Origin: CAZGZD01 sp964530005
Lineage (GTDB): Bacteria; Patescibacteriota; Microgenomatia; UBA1406; GWC2-37-13
NCBI GenBank assembly: GCA_964530005.1
Contig: CAZGZD010000020.1
Location: forward strand, 1 to 20,294
DNA: 20,294 nucleotides
Direction: 5' to 3'
Shown: in pieces, positions 1 through 7,506 of the stretch
Numbering within the stretch: the first letter of the stretch is position 1
Layout of the letters: each line of letters starts with the position of its first letter
Translations under genes and position numbers: made by a program
Notes under the pieces: generated by a model
Databases searched by the model: none
What the model saw: only the letters and a program-made list of their open reading frames with translations
Told to the model about the DNA's origin: nothing

Positions 1-1326
1 TGCTAATTTGCGAATAGTATGGCCGTTGGCAACAAGTTTTTTGATCTCATCTATTGCTTTTTGAATATTTTCCTCTCCCACGGCGCCTGTTCCAGCCATG
101 TGATGTGCGGCAAGGTATAGAAGCGCAATCTTTGCAGTAAATGATTTGGTAGCAAGTACGCATTTTTCTGGACCTGCATTTAGAAGTACTTTAAAGTCAG
201 CCATTCGATACAAGGTTGATCCCAGCACATTCGTCATAATCGCAAGGTATGCGCCTTTCTCTTTCGCTTTCTTGGCGCTTGAGATGATGTCGATTGTTTC
301 GCCTGATTGAGAAAGTGCTATGACAAGGCTTTTTTCTTTCAAAAAATCTGCAGCATAGGCGAATTCAGACCCCACACTTGCATTCAGGTGGACTCCAGCA
401 AGTTTGGAGAAAAGATACGTCCCAGCAAGACAGGCATAGTATGCGCTTCCGCAGCCAATAAGATAGGTGCCATATGCCTGGGTTATCTTTTCGGCCATGC
501 TCGCTACGTCTCCCTTTTGATTTATCAGTATATTTTCAAGTATTTTTGGTTGTTGCCTGATTTCTTTGATCATATAGTTGGGTTCGTCACCAAGGCCAAG
601 GTCTGCGTCTTCTATTGGTTGTGTAATAAATTCAATCTTTTTTTTATTTCCTTCTTTGTCAAAGACAGAGTACTCATTTTTTGAGCTGTAGAGTAGCTCA
701 TTATCTTCAAGAAAATAAAGCTTATTGGTGTGGGGGAGTATTGAGAATGAGTCTGAAGCGATGATTATCTCGCTTGTCTGTTCGTTGACTCCCAAGACAA
801 GTGGGGAGCTATTTTTGATCGCTACAAACTCTTCGGTCCTGACATTCAGTGCAATAATTGCGTTGAGGCCCTCAAGTCGCTGGAATACTGCAAGTACCGC
901 TTTTCTAAAGTCGATAGTCTTTTTAAGCTCGTCCTCTATGAGATAGACAATGACCTCGCTATCTGTTGAGGACTTGTAAGTATAAGTATTTCCGAGTTCT
1001 GATTTGAGCGATTCATAGTTTTCAACTATTCCGTTGTGTACAACGACTATATTTTCATCTTCTGAGATATGAGGATGGGCATTGGCGATCGTCACTCCAC
1101 CGTGCGTGGCCCAGCGAGTATGACCCACACCTATTGATGACTCAATATGTGGCAAAGAAGCGCTTCCGATCTGCCCGATTTGCTTCTCAACAAATAGGCC
1201 ACCTCCAACTTTTTTGAGTGCAATACCCCAGGAGTCATAACCACGATATTCAAGACTTTTAAGGCCTTTCAAGATCGTGTCCCCCGCATTACTTTTGATT
1301 CCTCGATAGGCAAAGATTCCACACAT
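1..1326 (-). CDS. glmS: Glutamine--fructose-6-phosphate aminotransferase, partial (C-terminus cut by window edge)
   Basis: Converts fructose-6-phosphate and glutamine to glucosamine-6-phosphate, the first step toward UDP-GlcNAc and peptidoglycan, in the cytoplasm. The reading frame is open from the start at 1326 to the edge: 442 of the family's roughly 600 residues. It begins MCGIFAYRG, giving the N-terminal nucleophile Cys2 of class II glutamine amidotransferases, and continues with the family motifs GHTRWATHGG and VVHNGIVENY. From about residue 270 the first SIS (sugar isomerase) domain is visible, with IGCGSAYYACLAGTY, SQSGETID and a GPEKCVLATKSFTAK segment resembling the usual GPE..VASTKAFT motif. 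The second SIS domain and the C-terminal catalytic tail lie outside the window. The start is fixed by the need to expose Cys2. The gene lies 38 bases downstream of the small membrane protein on the same strand. Identification is secure. Confidence 0.96.
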   Translation of the reverse strand, partial: MCGIFAYRGIKSNAGDTILKGLKSLEYRGYDSWGIALKKVGGGLFVEKQIGQIGSASLPHIESSIGVGHTRWATHGGVTIANAHPHISEDENIVVVHNGIVENYESLKSELGNTYTYKSSTDSEVIVYLIEDELKKTIDFRKAVLAVFQRLEGLNAIIALNVRTEEFVAIKNSSPLVLGVNEQTSEIIIASDSFSILPHTNKLYFLEDNELLYSSKNEYSVFDKEGNKKKIEFITQPIEDADLGLGDEPNYMIKEIRQQPKILENILINQKGDVASMAEKITQAYGTYLIGCGSAYYACLAGTYLFSKLAGVHLNASVGSEFAYAADFLKEKSLVIALSQSGETIDIISSAKKAKEKGAYLAIMTNVLGSTLYRMADFKVLLNAGPEKCVLATKSFTAKIALLYLAAHHMAGTGAVGEENIQKAIDEIKKLVANGHTIRKLA

Positions 1327-1364
1327 AGATATATGTATATATTAATGAATCTCAATTATATCAT

Positions 1365-1772
1365 TTATGCCTTTTTTGAGGCCTTTGTAGTAGTCTTTTC
1401 TCGATTGAGGATTCCGACTATGATAAATGCCCAGCCACCGAGTGTAGAGAGGGTGGGTATAAGTCGAGTAAGAGTTTTTTGGATTAAAAATTGTAGTTTA
1501 TAGCGGGGAATATCGGTGTTTAGTGTGACGAGCGTTTGTTTGGTGAGTGCATCTACAATATGTTTTTGATACTCAAATGCAAATAAGAGGAGTAAGAAGC
1601 CAAGCATGAGGAGCACTTTTGATCTTGTAGGCTTATATATCGCAAGCACTGCGAAGATTAGAAATCCAATAAGGTACAAGATGGCGGCTGCGTTGTGTAA
1701 GAAGGTAAGTCGGACAGTATGTGTAAGGGCTTGTTCAATATCGGCTGGGACTCCTGGGATTGAGTTGTACAT
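1365..1772 (-). CDS. Small membrane protein, function unknown
   Basis: A 135-residue protein I do not recognise. It shows three likely membrane segments, at about residues 27-46, 52-67 and 104-122, a polar amphipathic stretch between the second and third, and a Lys/Thr-rich tail (about 124-135) likely in the cytoplasm. There is no cysteine and no catalytic-looking motif. The start at 1772 is supported by a -10-like TACACT (minus strand, 1782-1787) nine bases before the ATG, with TTTAAC 17 bases further upstream. It is divergent from the CvpA-CAP gene across only 55 bases and lies upstream of glmS on the same strand, so the two may be cotranscribed. Coding status is supported by its length, hydrophobic pattern and fit between neighbours; the function is open. 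Confidence 0.75.
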   Translation of the reverse strand: MYNSIPGVPADIEQALTHTVRLTFLHNAAAILYLIGFLIFAVLAIYKPTRSKVLLMLGFLLLLFAFEYQKHIVDALTKQTLVTLNTDIPRYKLQFLIQKTLTRLIPTLSTLGGWAFIIVGILNREKTTTKASKKA

Positions 1773-1827
1773 CGGACTTTCAGTGTATCACAGATCGTTC
1801 AATAGTTAAAAATAGTAAAATAGAGGT
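1773..1827. promoter_or_regulatory. Divergent promoter region, both -10 boxes next to start codons
   Basis: Between the two divergent starts, the plus strand has TAAAAT at 1816-1821, six bases before the ATG at 1828, without a convincing -35. The minus strand has TACACT at 1782-1787, nine bases before the ATG ending at 1772, with TTTAAC at 17-base spacing. Both would give transcripts with almost no 5' leader. Read by eye only. Confidence 0.4.
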
Positions 1828-2805
1828 ATGCTTGATATATTTGGTGGCAATATAGTCGATATTGCTTTTTTTCTTGTTATTTTTTACTTTGTTTTTACAA
1901 ACCGTGGATTTATAAACACAGTGGTTGAGATAGTCGGATTTATTCTCTCACTTTTCGCAAGCTACCGGATATATCCATACCTTGCTCGTTTTATCACCAC
2001 TCACCTTAGTATTACCAAGGGGATATCTCAAGCCACAAGCTTTTTTATATGTTGGTTTGTGGTTGAGACTGTATTTTATCTTCTTGTGAGCATATTCTTG
2101 TATCCCCGTATAGAGCGTTTGATAAAACATCAAGTCAATAAACTTATGGGATATGGCGTAGGTGCTCTTCAGGGTGCGATGCTATTTCTTTTTTTTGTAT
2201 CTCTTGTGTTTGCACTTCCAGTTCGTGGACAGGTGAAGCAGGCGATACTTGAGTCGCGGACAGGTCCTTTCTTTGTCGATTTTGCTCAAACGAGTGAGAA
2301 GTATGTGAAAAATATCTTCAATGACGCAATCTCCGACACGCTCAACTTCATGACTGTCAAGCCGGACTCTGATTCACGGGTAGATCTTGGATTTAAGGTC
2401 GCGCGTAGCAATCTCAGTATTGATTCGCAGTCTGAGACCACGATGCTTGATCTAATCAATCATGAGCGTGTGCAACGAGGGCTAAAGAGTCTGAGTCCAG
2501 ATCCAGCTCTTCAGGCTGTAGCACGGGCATATGCACGGGAGATGTTTGAGAATGGGTTCTTCTCGCATGTGTCGGCAGTGGACGATTCTACTCCAGCCAA
2601 GCGAGTGGATCGGGCGGGGATTGAATACCTTGTGGTTGGGGAGAATCTGGCCTATGCACCGGATGTGTATCTGGCTCATCAGGGGCTGATGAACTCACCC
2701 GGCCACCGTGCCAATATATTGGGTGTGGATTATGGGCGAGCAGGTATTGGAGTGATTGATGGTGGGGTATACGGTAAGATGTTCGTCCAGCTTTTCCGCA
2801 ATTGA
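1828..2805 (+). CDS. CvpA-type membrane domain fused to CAP (SCP/PR1, YkwD-like) domain
   Basis: A 325-residue two-domain protein. Residues 1 to about 135 resemble the CvpA family, with four likely membrane helices (about 8-24, 30-48, 70-92, 113-131) and conserved-looking glycines and arginines between them. After a polar linker (about 140-203) comes a complete CAP domain (205-325): NHERVQRGL at its start, then the canonical cavity residues His247 (FSHVS), Glu272 (GENLAY) and His293 (PGHRANI), and the closing GIGV strand. CvpA proteins are known from colicin V production and envelope homeostasis; bacterial CAP domains are usually extracytoplasmic with poorly defined roles. I infer an envelope protein with the CAP domain outside the membrane. 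The ATG at 1828 is preceded by AGAGGT directly abutting it, too close to be a normal ribosome site, and by a -10-like TAAAAT. Confidence 0.88.
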   Translation: MLDIFGGNIVDIAFFLVIFYFVFTNRGFINTVVEIVGFILSLFASYRIYPYLARFITTHLSITKGISQATSFFICWFVVETVFYLLVSIFLYPRIERLIKHQVNKLMGYGVGALQGAMLFLFFVSLVFALPVRGQVKQAILESRTGPFFVDFAQTSEKYVKNIFNDAISDTLNFMTVKPDSDSRVDLGFKVARSNLSIDSQSETTMLDLINHERVQRGLKSLSPDPALQAVARAYAREMFENGFFSHVSAVDDSTPAKRVDRAGIEYLVVGENLAYAPDVYLAHQGLMNSPGHRANILGVDYGRAGIGVIDGGVYGKMFVQLFRN

Positions 2806-2811
2806 TTTATA

Positions 2812-2839
2812 TTGATTCTACAGGCTAGTATGATATACT
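2812..2839 (+). promoter_or_regulatory. Promoter of the orphan gene, predicted leaderless start
   Basis: TTGATT at 2812-2817, a 16-base spacer, then TATACT at 2834-2839 preceded by TG in the extended -10 position (2831-2832). The ATG is at 2847, so a start site about seven bases past the -10 falls on or next to the A of the start codon. Confidence 0.65.
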
Positions 2840-2846
2840 ATCGTCC

Positions 2847-3386
2847 ATGGCACATGTAGATTTGGAAGCTGGTCTTAGTCTCTCAAGTTGGTACTTAATT
2901 GATAGAGGTGCGCATAGAGTGATGGACGTTTATGCCACAAGATGGGCCGAAGGAGAATTAGCCATAGGTATAGGTGATCTATCGCCATTTGGTGGGGCGC
3001 TTCTGGGAGTGCTTGAGCAAGATGGTGCAGTTTCGGGTGCTGAAGTACGGCAAGTGGTCATACCTCCGTGCAGTCCGAACTATCCGAGTGAGGTAACTAT
3101 TCAGCAAATAGGTGGACGGGCAGTACGGGTTTCTGTGGCAGAAGGATACATGAGCGCTGATTTTCCAACAGTTCCAAGAGGAAGTAGGGTAAGTGCTCTT
3201 GATAGGTCAAACCATAGAGAGGGAGTTGGAAGATATGCCCCTCGTAGTGGTGACATTGAGAGATCTGCACTACCGGACGCTATGGTGGAAATAGGGAACT
3301 ACATGAGGACAGCATTTAGTCTGATGTTGCCTTTAGCAAATCGTGCGCACTGGGCAATTGAGTCGGCAACTGACGCTCCTCTTTAA
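2847..3386 (+). CDS. Hypothetical protein, 179 residues, no recognised family
   Basis: I do not recognise this protein. It is predicted soluble: there is no signal peptide or clear membrane segment, and a mildly hydrophobic stretch sits at about 151-166. It carries a single Cys near residue 75 in a PPCSPNYP sequence. The N-terminal half looks like beta strands, with alternating hydrophobics, the middle (about 120-140) is Arg/Gly/Ser-rich and possibly disordered, and the C-terminus is helical. The start at 2847 is strongly supported by a well-formed extended -10 promoter seven bases upstream. The gene ends convergently with the exonuclease gene, the two stop codons overlapping over four bases (3383-3386). 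Coding is supported by length, promoter placement and the tight fit; it may be lineage-specific. Confidence 0.72.
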   Translation: MAHVDLEAGLSLSSWYLIDRGAHRVMDVYATRWAEGELAIGIGDLSPFGGALLGVLEQDGAVSGAEVRQVVIPPCSPNYPSEVTIQQIGGRAVRVSVAEGYMSADFPTVPRGSRVSALDRSNHREGVGRYAPRSGDIERSALPDAMVEIGNYMRTAFSLMLPLANRAHWAIESATDAPL

Positions 3387-4321
3387 GAAAATAAATCCAT
3401 CTGGTCGGAGTTTTTGACTTCTTCCTCTTTTTCCACTTTTTTTATCACAGGCTTTGCTGTGTTTTTAAAAAGCCTGCTTTTGAGATTCCAGAGCTGCAAC
3501 TTATCTAGTTCTGTTTTTAAACCTTCGTCAAAGTGAGTAAACTCGGCATTCTTCATTTCAAATTCCACATCTACATCATTCACAAGATGAGCAAGCCGCT
3601 TGGACATAAGGATATCATCCTTGTGATCTGCGAGGATCTTGCGGATGCGCTCGTCTTGCACATCTTGCAGATTCGCCATAAGATTCTCAAGGTGGCCGAA
3701 TTGGTTTAATAGCTTGGTCGCGGTCTTGGGTCCTATTCCCTTGGCACCAAAATAATTATCCCCCGCGTCCCCTGCAAGCGCTTTGTAATCTGGTATCTGC
3801 TCGGGCGTGACTCCGTACTTATCCACGACTTCCTGCTTTCCATATACGGCCACCGTCGTGATTCCTTTTTGTGGCATAACGACAAATGTGTGATCATCAA
3901 TAAGCTGGAGCATGTCGCGGTCGCCCGTGAAGACAAGTACTCTCATGTCTTTTGCATGCAAATGACGGGAGATTGTGCCAAGTAGGTCGTCAGCCTCGTA
4001 CCCCTCTTTTTCAAGATAGGTAATACCAGCTGCTTTAAGAAGCGAATGGATATGTGGGATCTGGACTATGAGGTCGTCTGGAGCCTTTGGTCGTTGCGCT
4101 CGATATTCGGCAAACATCTCTTTGCGAAATGTCGGTTTTGGAGTGTCGAAGCAGACGATAAGGTGGGTCGGTCGAAAATCCAGAATCGCTTTCTGAAGGA
4201 TAGAGAAGAAGCCGTAGATTGCACCGGTTGGCGTACCATCAGTGGTCTTGAAAGGGGGGAGAGCATGATACGCTCGGTAGATAAGGGCATTGCCGTCTAT
4301 AAGAAGCAGTGTCTTGCTCAT
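3383..4321 (-). CDS. Stand-alone 5'-3' exonuclease (PolA N-terminal / FEN family)
   Basis: A structure-specific 5' nuclease of the kind that removes RNA primers and flaps during replication and repair, here 312 residues and separate from any polymerase domain. Metal-site residues of the family are visible: Asp in LLLIDGNALIYRAYHAL (N-terminus), FDTPKPTFRKE, the EGYEADDLLGT and FTGDRDMLQL segments, and the helix-hairpin-helix region GDAGDNYFGAKGIGPKTA. A charged Lys/Glu linker follows and the protein ends in DQMDLFS, matching the QxxLF type of sliding-clamp-binding peptide (Gln307 to Phe311). The start overlaps the ftsH stop in ATGA (4318-4321), implying translational coupling. The AGAAGG before the ATG is only about one base away, too close for a normal ribosome site. 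Family assignment is secure; the clamp interaction is inferred. Confidence 0.93.
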   Translation of the reverse strand: MSKTLLLIDGNALIYRAYHALPPFKTTDGTPTGAIYGFFSILQKAILDFRPTHLIVCFDTPKPTFRKEMFAEYRAQRPKAPDDLIVQIPHIHSLLKAAGITYLEKEGYEADDLLGTISRHLHAKDMRVLVFTGDRDMLQLIDDHTFVVMPQKGITTVAVYGKQEVVDKYGVTPEQIPDYKALAGDAGDNYFGAKGIGPKTATKLLNQFGHLENLMANLQDVQDERIRKILADHKDDILMSKRLAHLVNDVDVEFEMKNAEFTHFDEGLKTELDKLQLWNLKSRLFKNTAKPVIKKVEKEEEVKNSDQMDLFS

Positions 4322-6231
4322 GCCTTCTTATTATCTTTTTTCTCGGTCTCTGAGTCAAGTCGTACCTTGGGTCCGGCGATCTTGACAAACTCATCCTCAT
4401 CCAGACTCTCAGTCTTTATGAGTTCAGAGGCTATCTTATCGAGTATTGTGCGCTTTGTCTTGATAAGCGCAATTGCTTTTTTATAGCCTTCATCAAGTAT
4501 TCTTTTGACTTCATTATCGATCTTGGCCAGAGTCTCCTGTGAGATGCTTTCACTATCTCCAAAGGGCTTGCCCCAGCTCGTGACATCCATTGTCGCTCCC
4601 CAGTTGACAGGTCCCAGCGAACTCATACCATAGTCAATCACCATTGAGCGTGCAATACTTGTGGCTTGATCAAAGTCATTGGCAGCGCCTGTGGTGATCT
4701 CGTCAAATACCAGCTCCTCTGCCGCACGCCCTCCAAGCATCACAGCAATCTGCTCAAGAAGGCTTGTCATAGTCTCATGCAGCTTGTCTTTGGTCGGCGG
4801 GGTAAGAGTGAATCCAAGAGCCATGCCGCGAGATACGACTGAGATTGTGTGTACCGGATCAGTGGTCGGTAGAAAGTGAGCAACAACTGCGTGTCCAGCC
4901 TCGTGATAGGCTGTGATCTTTTTGTCCATGTCAGACTGGAGTCTTTTCTTCTCAGGTCCGAGCTTAACCTTCGTTGCAGCTTCTTCAATATCTTCCATAT
5001 CAATCTTGTCTTTTGCGCCACGCGCTGCTTGAATTGCGGCCTCGTTCAGCATATTTTCAAGGTCTGCTCCTGAGAACCCGACAGTACGTTGGGCTACTCG
5101 TTGCCAGTTTATTGATTCGACAAATGGCTTGCCTTTAGCATGAATTGCAAGGATGGCGACTCGTCCTTCAAGATCAGGATAAGAGACGGCTATTCGGCGA
5201 TCAAATCGACCCGGACGAAGAAGCGCTGAGTCAAGCAAATCTCCACGGTTGGTGGCTGCCATGACAATCACCAGATCATTGGGCGTAAATCCATCCATCT
5301 CAACAAGTATTTGGTTGAGTGTTTGTTCGCGTTCATCGTGAGAGGGCATTACACCAGACGATCTCGCTCGTCCTATCGCATCGATCTCATCAATGAATAT
5401 TATAGAGGGGGCGCTTTTTTTGGCTGTTGCGAAAAGGTCTCGGACTCGAGCAGCACCTATTCCAACCAGCATCTCCATAAACTCAGATCCAGCAATTGAG
5501 AAGAAGGGGACTCCTGCCTCACCGGCGACTGCTTTAGCCAAAAGCGTCTTACCGCATCCGGCTGGGCCGAAGAGGATAGCCCCTTTGGGAGTGCGAGCAC
5601 CCAACTTTTTGTATTTATTTGGGTTTTTGAGAAAGTCAACAATCTCTTCAAGCTCTCGTTTGGCCTCATCTACTCCTGCAACATCTTTGAATGTCGTCTT
5701 AGGCATATCTTTGTTGAATCGCTTGGCTCTGGATTGTCCAAAAGAGAAGACTGAGTCCTGCGCTCCACGCGCTTGGCGGAACATAAAGATGAAGAATGCG
5801 ATGATGATGATTGTTGGGATCAGATTTCCAAGGAAGTTCATAAGACCGGCAGACCCCTGTGTGTCTTTGACGACTACATTTACACTTGCTGGATCTACTC
5901 CAGAGTCCTTAAGCACCTCAAGAAAGCTTCCACTCGTCTCCTTGTATGTGACGGCATTTTCGCCTGACTTATAGGTGATAAGCACCTTACTATCTATAAT
6001 CTCGACTTTATCAATTTTTTTATCCTTAATGTCTTTGATGACAGATGTGATTGGGCGCTCGGGCAGTGCTTTTTTAAGCTCGCCCGCCACTGAGCGGATG
6101 CTGAGGAAGATGAAGATACCGATAAATGCAGCGATAAAAAGAGTCTGTATATTGAAGTTGAATTTGAGTTGCATCATCTTTCTCTGGCCGCTTTTTTGGG
6201 CTCCATTTTTCGTAGTTTTTGCACTGGGCAT
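4318..6231 (-). CDS. ftsH: ATP-dependent zinc metalloprotease FtsH
   Basis: Membrane-anchored AAA+ protease that degrades damaged and regulatory membrane and cytoplasmic proteins. Counting from the start chosen here (637 residues), membrane helices lie at about 28-46 and 131-151, flanking a small extracytoplasmic domain. Next come the AAA module with Walker A GPAGCGKT (222-229), Walker B IIFIDEID (277-284) and second region of homology ATNRGDLLDSALLRPGRFDR (326-345), then the protease with HEAGH (443-447) and likely third zinc ligand Asp519 in GAANDF. The pore loop reads EMLVGIG where the common form is EMFVGVG. An upstream ATG at 6279 would add 16 residues, but a -10-like TACAAT (6239-6244) lies between the two, so I prefer 6231. 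The gene overlaps the exonuclease gene by four bases and is divergent from tsaC-tsaE. Confidence 0.95.
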   Translation of the reverse strand: MPSAKTTKNGAQKSGQRKMMQLKFNFNIQTLFIAAFIGIFIFLSIRSVAGELKKALPERPITSVIKDIKDKKIDKVEIIDSKVLITYKSGENAVTYKETSGSFLEVLKDSGVDPASVNVVVKDTQGSAGLMNFLGNLIPTIIIIAFFIFMFRQARGAQDSVFSFGQSRAKRFNKDMPKTTFKDVAGVDEAKRELEEIVDFLKNPNKYKKLGARTPKGAILFGPAGCGKTLLAKAVAGEAGVPFFSIAGSEFMEMLVGIGAARVRDLFATAKKSAPSIIFIDEIDAIGRARSSGVMPSHDEREQTLNQILVEMDGFTPNDLVIVMAATNRGDLLDSALLRPGRFDRRIAVSYPDLEGRVAILAIHAKGKPFVESINWQRVAQRTVGFSGADLENMLNEAAIQAARGAKDKIDMEDIEEAATKVKLGPEKKRLQSDMDKKITAYHEAGHAVVAHFLPTTDPVHTISVVSRGMALGFTLTPPTKDKLHETMTSLLEQIAVMLGGRAAEELVFDEITTGAANDFDQATSIARSMVIDYGMSSLGPVNWGATMDVTSWGKPFGDSESISQETLAKIDNEVKRILDEGYKKAIALIKTKRTILDKIASELIKTESLDEDEFVKIAGPKVRLDSETEKKDNKKA

Positions 6232-6284
6232 AGGATCAATTGTACCAGATATTTGCCACGCGGGTTGGTAAAATAGCATAAATC
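6232..6284. promoter_or_regulatory. Divergent promoter region between ftsH and tsaC-tsaE
   Basis: Only 53 bases separate the two start codons. On the minus strand TACAAT (6239-6244) lies seven bases before the ftsH ATG. On the plus strand TAAAAT (6269-6274) with TG in the extended position (6266-6267) lies ten bases before the tsaC-tsaE ATG. I see no strong -35 for either. Short or absent leaders are predicted in both directions. Confidence 0.45.
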
Positions 6285-7349
6285 ATGAAAAGACTAAAAA
6301 CAAAAGGGCAGTCCACAGAGTCTATAATCGACCAAGCCGTAAAAATTCTTAAAAACGATGGGGTGGTCGTATTCCCGTCGGACACTGTGTATGGCCTGCT
6401 TGTTGATGCCACGTCAAGCGCAGCAGTTGAGAAGTTGATATCTATTAAGTCAAGGCCAGCAGGACGGGCCATATCAGTATTTATGTCTGATTTTGCGATG
6501 ATTGGGGAGTATGTTGAGACGAATCATGATCAAATAAATATGCTCAAGAGCCTACTACCCGGTCCATATACCATTGTTCTACCATCAAAGCATAAGGTCT
6601 CCCCACTTTTGGAGTCTGAACAGGGGAGTCTTGGAGTACGACTCCCCCACTACAAATTAATTACTGATCTTGCTGCGAGGTACGGCAAGCCGTTGACTGC
6701 CACGTCCGCCAATGTATCCGGAAAATCTTCGTGTTACTTGCCAGATGCATTTTTGAATCAATTATCCTCAAAAAAAAGCGAGTTAGTCGATTTGATCGTT
6801 GATGCAGGTAGCTTACCACGCAATAAGCCTTCAACCGTGATAGATCTTACAACTTTGGATATTAAAATTCTTAGACAGGGAGATGCTGATCTAAAAAGTG
6901 CGCAAAGCTTTGTCTCTGAATTAGAAGATGAAACAAAAAAAATTGCTAAAGATATCTTTCAAAAATCTCAAAAGCATTTGGCAAATAAATCACTCATATT
7001 TATTCTTGAGGGAGATCTGGGTGCTGGGAAGACTGTATTTGTGAAGGGGATAGGCGAGACGCTGGGCGTAGATCGGATAATCTCCCCTACTTTTGTGATT
7101 TATTACGAATATGATGTGGCGGGTCAAGCCACTAATACATTAGTGCATGCTGATTTCTACAATATTCAGGAGGAGTCAGAATTTGAGCATTTGGGACTTG
7201 AGAAATATCTAAAGCCACGTGTTGTAATGTGTATCGAGTGGGGCGAGAAGTCTGGGTCAGTATATGAAGTTTTTAAGAAAAAAGGGCATATTGTTCATAT
7301 TAAGATTGAGCATGTTGACAAAAAGACAAGAAAAATAGAGGTATATTAG
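6285..7349 (+). CDS. TsaC (Sua5/YrdC) - TsaE fusion, tRNA t6A biosynthesis
   Basis: A 354-residue fusion of two enzymes of the universal tRNA t6A37 pathway. Residues 1 to about 200 are a YrdC/TsaC domain, which makes threonylcarbamoyl-AMP from threonine, bicarbonate and ATP: FPSDTVYGLL (30-39), KSR (55-57) and TSANVSG (140-146). After a helical linker (about 203-230) comes TsaE, the ATPase that drives the TsaD complex, with Walker A GDLGAGKT (243-250), SPTF (267-270), HADFYN (288-293) and CIEWGEK (316-322). The parts are usually separate proteins of roughly 190-350 and 150 residues, so both domains look complete. There is no in-frame stop and no sign of an assembly join. TsaD follows after a repeat element; TsaB is not in the window. 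The start at 6285 is supported by an extended -10 ten bases upstream. Confidence 0.93.
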   Translation: MKRLKTKGQSTESIIDQAVKILKNDGVVVFPSDTVYGLLVDATSSAAVEKLISIKSRPAGRAISVFMSDFAMIGEYVETNHDQINMLKSLLPGPYTIVLPSKHKVSPLLESEQGSLGVRLPHYKLITDLAARYGKPLTATSANVSGKSSCYLPDAFLNQLSSKKSELVDLIVDAGSLPRNKPSTVIDLTTLDIKILRQGDADLKSAQSFVSELEDETKKIAKDIFQKSQKHLANKSLIFILEGDLGAGKTVFVKGIGETLGVDRIISPTFVIYYEYDVAGQATNTLVHADFYNIQEESEFEHLGLEKYLKPRVVMCIEWGEKSGSVYEVFKKKGHIVHIKIEHVDKKTRKIEVY

Positions 7350-7363
7350 AATCAAGCCGATTT

Positions 7364-7461
7364 TACTTTTTCTTGTTTTTGACTCCAGTGGGTTCCCTCC
7401 CAACTCGTTCAAACGAGTCGGGCCTCCCAAGTCGTAAAAACAAGCAAAAGTAACAAAAGGA
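7364..7461. repeat. Intergenic structured repeat, copy 1 (98 bp)
   Basis: Nearly identical to 12209-12305. It has long terminal inverted arms: ACTTTTTCTTGTTTTT at the left pairs with AAAAACAAGCAAAAGT at the right, with one mismatch. An inner hairpin CCCAACTCGT-tcaa-ACGAGTCGGG has one mismatch. The copies differ at about seven positions, mostly in the inner loop. This copy sits between tsaC-tsaE and tsaD. No coding frame is supported. It could be a MITE-like element, a folded RNA, or an operon-internal attenuator. Confidence 0.88.
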
Positions 7462-7473
7462 AGTTTTTTTAAT

Positions 7474-7502
7474 TTGGATTATTTTGTGTTACGAGTTATA
7501 GA
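7474..7502 (+). promoter_or_regulatory. Possible tsaD promoter downstream of the repeat
   Basis: TTGGAT (7474-7479), a 17-base spacer and TATAGA (7497-7502), four bases before the tsaD ATG at 7507. Spacing is ideal but both hexamers are imperfect. It would give a leaderless tsaD transcript independent of tsaC-tsaE. Confidence 0.4.
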
Positions 7503-7506
7503 TTTT

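Noticed and set aside
307..684. Plus-strand frame of 125 codons in the glmS region
   Set aside because: It is antisense to the SIS domain of glmS, which is clearly the real gene.
6232..6279. Longer ftsH start at 6279
   Set aside because: It would place a -10-like TACAAT within the coding sequence and adds 16 residues without resemblance to the usual FtsH N-terminus.
7364..7470. Repeat copy 1 considered as a simple intrinsic terminator
   Set aside because: The structure is far longer than a terminator hairpin, the T-run at 7464-7470 is separated from the stem, and copy 2 lacks an equivalent T-run.
7474..7506. TTG start giving TsaD eleven extra residues
   Set aside because: Conserved TsaD sequence starts at MKILSIETSCDETAAA, and the extension overlaps a possible promoter.
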